Below, in pieces: positions 1 through 5,314 of a DNA stretch of 7,230 bases. The first letter of the stretch is position 1; every line of letters starts with the position of its first letter. Position numbers and translations under genes: made by a program. The notes under the pieces are model-generated. The model did not search any database. It worked only from the letters and a program-made list of their open reading frames with translations, and was not told where the DNA came from. Source of the stretch: Candidatus Sabulitectum sp. (GTDB lineage Bacteria; Fermentibacterota; Fermentibacteria; Fermentibacterales; Fermentibacteraceae); the NCBI GenBank assembly GCA_023145935.1, contig JAGLDB010000091.1:1-7230 (forward strand). The letters are read 5' to 3'.

Positions 1-3
1 GAA

Positions 4-354
4 CTAAAGAACCTGCTCGAGTTCTTTCTTTCTTTTCCTTACCTGGAGACGCACATTGCCCAGGCTGGAATTGATTGCAGCAACCACAGCGAGTATTGCA
101 TCTTCGCCAATTGCAGTCATAACAATAACACCATCGGAATATTCCATCATCGCCTGGGTAAGAGCACCGACTCCAAGCTCTCTTCCTACGCTTTCAGAAG
201 ATCCAAGACCTGTTGAAACCATTGCTCCAATCGCATCTACATCTGCTCCTGCTCCGGCAACTGCATCGATAACGAAACCGTCTCGTCCGACGCATACTGC
301 GGCATTAATTCCATCGACCTGCACCAGAGCAGTGAGAATTTCATTACTGTTCAT
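4..354 (-). CDS. Short Roadblock/LC7-domain protein (paralogue A)
   Basis: A 116-aa single-domain Roadblock/LC7 protein, cytoplasmic, with no signal or membrane segment. The diagnostic pattern is ILTAL near the N-terminus, AVCVGRDGFVIDA on the first strands, GRELGVGALTQAMMEY on the central helix, DGVIVMTAIG and DAILAVVA strands, then LGNVR and a basic C-terminal helix (KRKKELE). The family forms dimers that bind or regulate small GTPases such as MglA; that role here is inferred from the nearby GTPase gene. I start it at 354 and not at the upstream in-frame ATG (399): GGAAAGGA lies just ahead of 354, and the extra 15 residues (including WKGF) are translated leader and ribosome binding site. 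The paralogue at 4041-4394 also begins at this point. About 92 of 116 residues match that paralogue. A 115-bp gap separates it from the ATPase gene, so it may have its own promoter. The stop lies 3 bp from the window edge. Confidence 0.93.
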   Translation of the reverse strand: MNSNEILTALVQVDGINAAVCVGRDGFVIDAVAGAGADVDAIGAMVSTGLGSSESVGRELGVGALTQAMMEYSDGVIVMTAIGEDAILAVVAAINSSLGNVRLQVRKRKKELEQVL

Positions 355-386
355 GGTAAATCCTTTCCAGTTTGAGTTTTCAAGCA

Positions 387-415
387 CATATACTATCACA
401 GTTTATCGGAGGCAA
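387..415 (-). promoter_or_regulatory. Putative sigma-70-type promoter for the last Roadblock gene
   Basis: On the minus strand TTGCCT (410-415, -35) and TATATG (387-392, -10) are separated by exactly 17 bp. Each matches four of six consensus positions. A transcript would start near 380 and leave a leader of about 26 nt that holds the GGAAAGGA ribosome binding site. This fits the 115-bp gap ahead of this gene when other junctions in the cluster are tight. Prediction by eye only. Confidence 0.4.
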
Positions 416-417
416 CA

Positions 418-456
418 CACTACCTGGTACCATGCGACAGAGGTGTTCCGGTAGTG
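418..456. repeat. Inverted repeat in the 115-bp gap
   Basis: CACTACC (418-424) and GGTAGTG (450-456) are perfect reverse complements. With a one-base bulge the stem extends inward by GG/CC. It lies just downstream of the ATPase stop codon and upstream of the putative promoter of the last gene. No T-run follows on the minus strand, so it is not a classic intrinsic terminator. It could protect the 3' end of the upstream mRNA or act as an operator. Confidence 0.4.
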
Positions 457-469
457 CTATAATACCTGC

Positions 470-1975
470 TTATTTCAGGGCGAGCATTGCCGATTCAATT
501 TTCCCTTCATTTAAGAATACGATTGCAAACCTCAGTTTTGCAATTTCCGGGCTATCAGGATTCTTTTTTTCCAGCTGTTCGATTCTTCGAAGAGCCGCCA
601 TCTTCAGAGCATCTATCTGGCTGTTAACCGTGGTGGCATTTTCAAGCATGTGAATGGATTTCTCTTTGCCTGAAGTTGCTGTTTCCGCAGTAGTTTGAAC
701 CTTGGCAACCCCGGAATTTACCACAGGTTCAGCCACCGGCTCAGCCACCGGTTCGGGAACGGGTTCAGGGTCTGCAGCCTTAGTTTGAACTGCTGCAACT
801 TCCGGTGCAACGGTGGTCTTCGAAGTTATTGCAGAGTCCGGGTCTGTCTCTGCCTCAGAAGAAGGGTCAATCTTGTTTTCATTGGTGACTTTTTTTGCTT
901 CCAGTGCCTTCTTGAAGATCAGTTCATCATCCGATTCTTTACCGGCAACCTCATCGTCAATGTCGACGACTATGTAAGGGGACATCGTGTCCTCCATCTG
1001 CGGGATGTTTTGTGGTGAGTCAGATGACATGGAATTACTTCGGGCAACATCTCTAAGATTCATTGAGAACAACAGATTTTGCACGGTCTCTATTGAGATG
1101 CCCCCCTTTGCCGGAGAGGCAAGAAGGTGTGCCAGAACTGCTCTTCCGGCTGCTTTTAATGTTCTTATGTTCTGTGTTATCTCTTTGGCCAGGTAGGTGA
1201 TTATTTTAATTCCCGGGCCGAAGCCTGTATTTCGGAACATCTGCTCCAGCACGACAATACGCCCTTGAAGATCCATTGCTTTTAATTCTATGGATATACC
1301 CGAAGATATCCTGGAAAAGAAAGTGCTGTCAAAATCCTGCATATTCTCAACTTCAGAATTGGAGCAGAGAACAATTGCGCTTTTTCCCTGAGGCATTCTA
1401 TTGAAGACTGAGCAGAGGAAGTGCTGAAATTCTTTATCTCCCTGAACAAACTGCAGGTCGTCAAGAAGCAGAAAATTATGGCTGATGATCCAGGAGAGAA
1501 GCTGGCTTTCTTTGTTGGTTTTGACGCAGTATTTGTACCCCATCTTCAAATCATTAAGGTTGAGAAAAAGAGTATTCTGCCTTGATGTTGCTGTAATTGC
1601 AGAGAGAAGATGAGTTTTGCCCTGACCAGTTCCCGCGTGAAAAAGAACAGGAGAAATACTTTTCCATATTCTGGGTATCAGAGCAACAGTGCGCGCAAGC
1701 TCAACGGCGTATGAATTTTCATCGGTTACAACATAGTTATCGAATGAATGCTCTCCCTGTGGGGCGTAGGCTAGAAGATCGGTAAAACGCTCATTGTTAT
1801 CCGGATGGTCTCCTGGAAATGCCGGAATTGCCTCAACACCTCCCTGATACTTTGCAAACAGACAAATTTCCCGGGCTGTTGGCTCGGAAATGTAACCGGA
1901 GTCTGCGCACATCTGCATGAATTCCACAAAGTGAAGACGATTATCGGCTTTATCCATGGTTGACTCATCAATCAT
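470..1975 (-). CDS. DnaA-like AAA+ ATPase without the DnaA DNA-binding domain, with acidic Pro-rich tail
   Basis: A 501-aa cytoplasmic protein. Residues about 78-310 match the DnaA AAA+ core: entry segment FDNYVVTDENSYAVELA (78-94), Walker A GTGQGKTH (115-122), Walker B LLLDDLQFVQG (169-179), a sensor I-like strand IVLCSN (201-206), the SRISSG box with a candidate arginine finger (R222), and sensor II NIRTLKAAG (269-277). In DnaA this core binds ATP and forms filaments at the origin or on DNA. The helix-turn-helix domain IV of true DnaA is not visible. Instead there is an acidic, low-complexity linker (about 315-440) with repeated EPV units (403-418) and a helical C-terminus (445-501). The N-terminal 70 residues are not recognised. 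It is probably not the replication initiator; a co-opted ATPase or scaffold is more likely. Its start overlaps the preceding gene by 8 nt, the ribosome binding site is weak, and translation is probably coupled. ATG at 1957 is an alternative start. Confidence 0.88.
   Translation of the reverse strand: MIDESTMDKADNRLHFVEFMQMCADSGYISEPTAREICLFAKYQGGVEAIPAFPGDHPDNNERFTDLLAYAPQGEHSFDNYVVTDENSYAVELARTVALIPRIWKSISPVLFHAGTGQGKTHLLSAITATSRQNTLFLNLNDLKMGYKYCVKTNKESQLLSWIISHNFLLLDDLQFVQGDKEFQHFLCSVFNRMPQGKSAIVLCSNSEVENMQDFDSTFFSRISSGISIELKAMDLQGRIVVLEQMFRNTGFGPGIKIITYLAKEITQNIRTLKAAGRAVLAHLLASPAKGGISIETVQNLLFSMNLRDVARSNSMSSDSPQNIPQMEDTMSPYIVVDIDDEVAGKESDDELIFKKALEAKKVTNENKIDPSSEAETDPDSAITSKTTVAPEVAAVQTKAADPEPVPEPVAEPVAEPVVNSGVAKVQTTAETATSGKEKSIHMLENATTVNSQIDALKMAALRRIEQLEKKNPDSPEIAKLRFAIVFLNEGKIESAMLALK
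726..773. repeat. 12-bp imperfect tandem repeat encoding the EPV linker
   Basis: Four 12-bp units (ggttcagccacc, ggctcagccacc, ggttcgggaacg, ggttcagggtct) run head to tail inside the ATPase gene. They keep the frame and encode the repeated Glu-Pro-Val-rich linker at about residues 402-418. This is a flexible spacer, and its copy number may vary between strains. Confidence 0.75.
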
Positions 1976-2777
1976 TTAGAATTTCCAAACCTGAAGATTT
2001 AAGAGATTTAAGAAATTTACCCAGTTCAATGTTTAGAACTCCCATTCTTGTATTGTGGTGCACAAATATGACAGCTGTTATTTTTTCAGTGATTCCGGAC
2101 AAAGCCAGTGTCAATTCCGAGTCTTCTATAAAGGTCTTTCCTATTGTTTTATTCGGGTAATCACGGATAAAGCTTTGAACCGCGGAAAGTATTGGCTTGA
2201 TTTTGTTTAAATAGTCGGGTTCGGCACTGGATTCCCCAGTGATCTGACCTTTGGAATTGATAAGGTACGCTACCTGGATGGCTGATGGATCGCCAATGAT
2301 CGATTGAGGTATAATGACAGGTTCAGGCAGATTCTCAGCTAAAGCAGCTGCGGCTTTTGCCTGTTCAGCAAGTTCAAAAGCTTTCTGCTCTCTGGTGGCT
2401 TGTTCTTCTGCAGCAAGTTTCCTGGCTGCAAGCTCGATGGCCGCTTTCTCTTCTTCGTCTTTCCGTTTTTTCAGCTCGTCCTGTTCTTTCAATGCCCACA
2501 TAAGAGTGTTTTGAAGGTCTTTCTTTATTGTGACCTCTTCAGTGTGGCTGGTAGAATCAAAAGCGAAATTGCCTTCCTGCCAGTCTATAACTTTTAACAG
2601 AGCTTCTTTTCCCGCTATTTCTCCGCAAACGGCATGAACCAGCTTGCCTTTGTTGTAAAAGAATTCTGCTCGGGCTTCCGACTGCTTCAGGATAAGTTTG
2701 CCGGTAAGATGATTAGTGCCTGGTAACTGCAAAAGTGCAACAACACCAAATTCGCTTAAATTGCCATTGAAGGCCAT
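1968..2777 (-). CDS. DUF4388 (PATAN-like) + coiled-coil + C-terminal Roadblock-like protein
   Basis: A 269-aa soluble protein in three parts. Residues 1-95 fit a DUF4388/PATAN domain: FNGNLSEFGVVALLQL at the start, then TGKLILK, AEFFYNKGKLVHA, GKEALLKVIDWQEGNFAF. This family is common in bacterial signalling proteins and next to Roadblock/MglA genes. Residues about 96-148 are an Ala/Glu/Lys-rich stretch expected to form a long helix or coiled coil. Residues about 165-265 alternate strands and helices (QVAYLINSKGQITGESS, ELTLALSGITEKITAVIFVHH, RMGVLNIELGKFLKSL) in an order consistent with a divergent Roadblock/longin fold; this last assignment is less certain. AAAGGAG lies 11 nt ahead of the start, a slightly long spacing. 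The gene is 32 bp downstream of the GTPase gene and overlaps the ATPase start by 8 nt, so it probably shares their transcript. A role as adaptor between GTPase and ATPase is my inference. Confidence 0.8.
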   Translation of the reverse strand: MAFNGNLSEFGVVALLQLPGTNHLTGKLILKQSEARAEFFYNKGKLVHAVCGEIAGKEALLKVIDWQEGNFAFDSTSHTEEVTIKKDLQNTLMWALKEQDELKKRKDEEEKAAIELAARKLAAEEQATREQKAFELAEQAKAAAALAENLPEPVIIPQSIIGDPSAIQVAYLINSKGQITGESSAEPDYLNKIKPILSAVQSFIRDYPNKTIGKTFIEDSELTLALSGITEKITAVIFVHHNTRMGVLNIELGKFLKSLKSSGLEILND

Positions 2778-2809
2778 GTATTATCAGGCTCCTTTCTTTG
2801 TCAGACTGG

Positions 2810-3397
2810 TCAATCCAGCTGAAAATTCCTGATCACTTCCTTGCTGATAAGTTGAAGAGTTTTCATTACTCCGGCTCCCGAAGTGGCCACTGATTCGGTA
2901 ACAAGCAGATCCTCTGGAAGCTCCAGCATCTCCTCTAGCTTTCCCAATGGAATAATTTCATCAAAATCACGCTTATTGTACTGAAGAACGATGGGGAAAG
3001 TATTCAGATCCACACCGAAGCTGTCAAGGTTCTCGATCATCCTTTTGTACATATCCACATTATCATCAAGCCTGTCAACTTTAGAGTCGGCCACAAACAC
3101 AACTCCGTCTGCACCCTCAAGAATGATTCGCCGACTTGCTTCATAGTATACCTGACCCGGTATGGTATAGAGATGTATCTTAAGAGCAAAGCCCTGGACA
3201 GACCCCAGAGAAACCGGAAAAAAGTCGAAGAAGAGGGTTCTCTCTTCTTCAGTGTCGAGAGTGATCATGTCACCTTTGTACTTGTCGAAGATTTTTTTAT
3301 GAATAAAGAGCAGATTAGTGGTTTTGCCGCTCATACCCGGGCCGAAATAAACAATTTTGAAAACCAGTTGTTTATTGTTCAGGTCAAGGTGAGGCAT
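2810..3397 (-). CDS. mglA: MglA-type small Ras-like GTPase
   Basis: A 195-aa soluble GTPase, the same length as Myxococcus xanthus MglA as I recall it. P-loop GPGMSGKT (19-26); switch I region with EERTLFFDFFP (51-61), including R53, the intrinsic arginine finger of MglA proteins; G3 is TIPGQ (78-82), the MglA-type departure from Ras DxxGQ, with catalytic Q82; G4 NKRD (141-144); G5-like SVATSGAGV (169-177). MglA cycles between GTP and GDP forms and, in known systems, marks the leading pole and recruits effectors for motility and polarity. Its GAP/GEF-like partner is the Roadblock protein MglB. Here the gene overlaps the preceding Roadblock gene by 14 nt, the mglB-mglA order seen in Myxococcus. 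A purine-rich run (GGAGAGGAGG) sits directly ahead of the ATG. The GTPase family is secure. Whether its job is motility cannot be read from the window. Confidence 0.95.
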   Translation of the reverse strand: MPHLDLNNKQLVFKIVYFGPGMSGKTTNLLFIHKKIFDKYKGDMITLDTEEERTLFFDFFPVSLGSVQGFALKIHLYTIPGQVYYEASRRIILEGADGVVFVADSKVDRLDDNVDMYKRMIENLDSFGVDLNTFPIVLQYNKRDFDEIIPLGKLEEMLELPEDLLVTESVATSGAGVMKTLQLISKEVIRNFQLD

Positions 3398-3887
3398 CCT
3401 CCTCCTCTCCTATGACAAAAATGCGGTCGATCAGGTTAAGAGCATATTCCTTGAAGTCAGGTATTGAAATGTCTTGTATTGCGCTGGTTGTATCTTTTCT
3501 GTTCTTATTGATCAACCGCACAAGAGCAGGGCTGCTCTTTTTAGCAGCAAGTCTTACCCTGCCGATACGCGAGTAGTCTTCAAAGACAATAACCATCATT
3601 GATTTGTCTCCTATAAGAGAGATATGGATGTGTCTTTTTTCTCCCTGCTGCAGAAGAATGGAGAATTGCTCTTCTCCAACAATATTGGCAACCTCTTTTG
3701 TAGCCGAGAACATCCCTGCTACAAGCGCTGCCAGAGCAGTAGCATTCAGCTTTGCTCCGCCACCAGCCTGCCCCAGGCAGATGCCGTGTCTGCTGATAAG
3801 AAGAGCCGTTAGAGCTTCAGTTTTTTCAACCAGCTCTGCAAGTGTTCCATTGATAGACGGTTCTGGACTGTTTACTGTATCGGTCAT
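3384..3887 (-). CDS. MglB-like Roadblock/LC7 protein
   Basis: A 167-aa soluble protein with a Roadblock fold at about residues 16-118: an N-terminal helix (LAELVEKTEALTALLIS), the strand RHGICLGQAGGGAKL, the helix ATALAALVAGMFSATKEVANIV, then strands QFSILLQQGEKRHIHISLIG and MMVIVFEDYSRIGRVRLAAKK. About 50 further C-terminal residues, including NLIDRIFVIGEEEDASP, resemble the extra tail of MglB proteins more than the short Roadblock paralogues here. MglB dimers bind MglA and regulate its nucleotide state. The assignment rests mainly on position: it directly precedes the MglA gene with a 14-nt overlap, so the two are probably translationally coupled. GGGAGGA lies 4 nt ahead of the ATG. It is clearly divergent from the two short Roadblock proteins in this window. 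Confidence 0.85.
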   Translation of the reverse strand: MTDTVNSPEPSINGTLAELVEKTEALTALLISRHGICLGQAGGGAKLNATALAALVAGMFSATKEVANIVGEEQFSILLQQGEKRHIHISLIGDKSMMVIVFEDYSRIGRVRLAAKKSSPALVRLINKNRKDTTSAIQDISIPDFKEYALNLIDRIFVIGEEEDASP

Positions 3888-4040
3888 ACATTCCTCCCGG
3901 TTACTGCAAGCCTACCGTGTAATTATTTGCGCAAGCGTGCTCAATGTCCAGCCCTTCCTGTTACTACGGAATACTATGAGAACGGGCATCCTGATATAAC
4001 GCTGAAGGAATGCCGGCAGATTGCAGGGTAGTGGACTCAG
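3888..4040. other. 153-bp intra-cluster gap with a weak hairpin
   Basis: This is the longest break inside the minus-strand cluster. GGCATCC (3985-3991) and GGAATGCC (4007-4014) can pair with one bulged base across a 15-nt loop. No T-run follows on the minus strand, so termination is not evident. I see no convincing promoter and no small ORF with a good start. The gap could hold an internal promoter, a processing site or a partial attenuator that sets the MglBA dose apart from the two upstream genes. Confidence 0.35.
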
Positions 4041-4394
4041 CTAGAGAATTGCCTCCAGATCTCGTTTCCTTTTTTTAACCTGCATGCGAACGTTGCCCAG
4101 GCTGGAACTCTCAGAGGCAACAACTGCGAGAATTGCATCTACACCAATAGCGGTCATGACAATAACGCCATCTTTGTATTCCATCATTGCCTGGGTAAGA
4201 GCGCCGACTCCAAGCTCTCTACCGACACTTTCAGCGGAACCCAGACCTGTGGAGACCATGGCACCTATTGCGTCTACATCTGCTCCCGGTGCTGCGGAGG
4301 CATCTATCACAAATCCGTCTCTTCCAACGCAGACTGCCGAACTTATACCTTCAACTGAGGTGAGCGCTGTGAGGATATCTTTTGTGCTTGCCAT
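4041..4394 (-). CDS. Short Roadblock/LC7-domain protein (paralogue B)
   Basis: A 117-aa single-domain Roadblock/LC7 protein, the near twin of the gene at 4-354. The blocks AVCVGRDGFVIDA, GADVDAIGAMVSTGLGS, ESVGRELGVGALTQAMMEY and DGVIVMTAIG are identical in both copies; differences cluster at the N-terminus, around residues 30-40, after DAILAVVA and at the basic C-terminal helix. At the DNA level many third positions differ, so this is an older duplication kept by selection and not a recent copy. It starts 4 bp after the stop of the 151-aa gene, and AGGGGTGA supplies the ribosome binding site inside that gene's end. Probable role: homodimer, or heterodimer with its twin, acting on the MglA-type GTPase or on another partner (inference). 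Confidence 0.93.
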   Translation of the reverse strand: MASTKDILTALTSVEGISSAVCVGRDGFVIDASAAPGADVDAIGAMVSTGLGSAESVGRELGVGALTQAMMEYKDGVIVMTAIGVDAILAVVASESSSLGNVRMQVKKRKRDLEAIL

Positions 4395-4398
4395 TGTT

Positions 4399-4854
4399 TC
4401 ACCCCTGTTTCTTTACAAGTTCGAGGTGAATGAGAGAAGCTCTCTCGCCCTCTGGAGAGATTTCCTTAATTCTTGTCCTTACATCAAGGTTTTTTTCAAC
4501 CAGTGCAACTGCAATGCCAGCAAATGGACAGGCGAATGGTGGAATACCTTCTTCTTTCAGCCCCTGGGTGAGTTCCCAGAAAGAGCATCCCTTAACATGG
4601 AGCTTCAGATTATCGCCATCTTCTTCAAAGGAAATATCATCGCAGAAGCCCAGTTCCTTTGTGAGCTTGCCCAGTCTTTCTTCAAGAATATGGAGATCCG
4701 GAGAATCAAGCCCATTGATCCCAAGAGCACCAAGCTCTTTGAGCATATCCGGCCCCGCCTGACGCATTACAGCAACGGCACTACCGCCAACCGCCCTGTA
4801 GAGAGCTTTTGAAAAAGCGTTTGCTCCCAGTCTATCTATTTTTTCCGGAGCCAT
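4399..4854 (-). CDS. Possible V4R-like small-molecule-binding protein, first gene of the cluster
   Basis: A 151-aa soluble protein with no signal peptide. I do not recognise it with certainty. The N-terminal half is helical (KIDRLGANAFSKALYRAVGG, DLHILEERLGKLTKELGF). The C-terminal half has strands around DISFEEDGDNLKLHVKGCSFW, then GIPPFACPFAGIAVALVEKNL and a final strand SLIHLELVKK. This layout, with cysteines C71, C90 and C109 and the ACPFAG turn, resembles V4R/hydrocarbon-binding domains and related heme or metal sensors. That assignment is tentative. GGGAGGA lies 7 nt ahead of the start, a strong ribosome binding site. As the first gene after a long divergent intergenic region and 4 bp ahead of a Roadblock gene, it is well placed to be the input sensor of the GTPase module. 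Other V4R-type proteins bind fatty acids or other small ligands, which is why I propose ligand sensing. Confidence 0.7.
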   Translation of the reverse strand: MAPEKIDRLGANAFSKALYRAVGGSAVAVMRQAGPDMLKELGALGINGLDSPDLHILEERLGKLTKELGFCDDISFEEDGDNLKLHVKGCSFWELTQGLKEEGIPPFACPFAGIAVALVEKNLDVRTRIKEISPEGERASLIHLELVKKQG

Positions 4855-5092
4855 TCAGGTATCCTCCCTTTCAGAGAAATAATGATTTTCAGAATACAAA
4901 TACACAGGTTGCGAAGCTGTGATAAATCTTCTTTTTCCCCTCGATGCATAACTTGTTACAGTGGAACATAGTCGTCAAGCGGCTCGTTTGTGAAAAACAT
5001 AACTAATGGAATGCTACGAATATAGAAAAACATATCAGTTTAGTATTTAAAAGGCAGGGCAGGAAATAGTGCCTGCACGAAGGAAATTGCTT

Positions 5093-5115
5093 TTCAATGC
5101 AGTGAGTGCATTGAA
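5093..5115. repeat. Perfect 9-bp inverted repeat (possible operator)
   Basis: TTCAATGCA (5093-5101) and TGCATTGAA (5107-5115) are exact reverse complements around the 5-bp centre GTGAG. The 23-bp size suits a dimeric regulator site about 100 bp upstream of the lipoprotein's putative -10 box. It could also form an RNA hairpin if it is transcribed. Confidence 0.5.
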
Positions 5116-5134
5116 GCTCAAAGGCTGTATTCGA

Positions 5135-5156
5135 AGAAGTACGCTTCTGACTTTTT
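5135..5156 (+). terminator. Weak hairpin plus T5 tract
   Basis: AGAAG (5135-5139), loop TACG, CTTCT (5144-5148), then GAC and five T residues (5152-5156). The short stem makes it a weak intrinsic terminator at best. With the dyad just upstream, it could end a very short plus-strand transcript. It may also be chance. Confidence 0.2.
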
Positions 5157-5183
5157 GTTGAAAGTATACCGCAGAGGTTCACA

Positions 5184-5211
5184 TCTTTTTCAGGCGGCTG
5201 TTTCTTATAAT
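5184..5211 (+). promoter_or_regulatory. Putative promoter of the lipoprotein gene
   Basis: A perfect TATAAT (-10) lies at 5206-5211. The best -35 at 16 bp is the weak TCTTTT (5184-5189), so an activator may be needed. Transcription would start near 5218 and give a leader of about 97 nt. Confidence 0.45.
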
Positions 5212-5249
5212 AGGAAGTACAACATTGGCTGATCTGGAATAAATAACTT

Positions 5250-5281
5250 GCAGGGCGGTATAAATACTGTAAACCGCCTGC
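5250..5281 (+). promoter_or_regulatory. Leader hairpin upstream of the lipoprotein gene
   Basis: GCAG-g-GCGGT (5250-5259) pairs with ACCGCCTGC (5273-5281) through nine base pairs with one bulged G, around a 13-nt A/T-rich loop. It ends 22 nt before the AGGGAG ribosome binding site. It could stabilise the mRNA or regulate translation. The same CAGGCGG word occurs at 5191-5197, so a protein-binding role is also possible. Confidence 0.4.
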
Positions 5282-5314
5282 TCTGTTGCCGATTCAAATT
5301 GAAAGGGAGTTGAA

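Larger units (their letters stand above)
4855..5314. promoter_or_regulatory. 460-bp divergent regulatory region
   Basis: This region lies between the minus-strand cluster and the plus-strand lipoprotein gene. No protein gene is supported here. It holds the AAGGGAGGA ribosome binding site of the cluster's first gene, a small dyad CACAG-N9-CTGTG (4903-4921) in that gene's probable leader, a TTGACG word on the minus strand (4973-4978) that could be a -35 box though I find no good -10 at the right distance, a perfect 9-bp dyad (5093-5115), a small hairpin followed by T5 (5135-5156), a consensus TATAAT on the plus strand (5206-5211) and a hairpin ahead of the lipoprotein start (5250-5281). Both transcription units probably start inside it. 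Confidence 0.6.

Noticed and set aside
355..399. N-terminal extension of the last Roadblock protein to the ATG at 399
   Set aside because: It would translate through the GGAAAGGA ribosome binding site, adds residues absent from the paralogue, and would start upstream of the putative transcript start.
726..773. CRISPR-like or mobile repeat
   Set aside because: The 12-bp units are contiguous, in frame and encode a Pro-rich linker; there are no spacers.
470..1975. Replication initiator dnaA
   Set aside because: Core motifs match DnaA but the DNA-binding domain IV is not visible, the tail is an acidic repeat linker, and no dnaN, recF or DnaA-box cluster lies nearby.
4084..4812. Long plus-strand open frame of 242 codons opposite the Roadblock and 151-aa genes
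   Set aside because: The translation is Ser/Pro/Ala-rich with no domain pattern. The opposite strand carries two well-supported genes with ribosome binding sites. The antisense frame at 56-454 has nearly the same sequence because the two Roadblock genes are paralogues.
5093..5156. Small RNA gene formed by the dyad and the T-tailed hairpin
   Set aside because: No convincing promoter directly upstream, and the terminator stem is only 5 bp; kept as separate structural notes.
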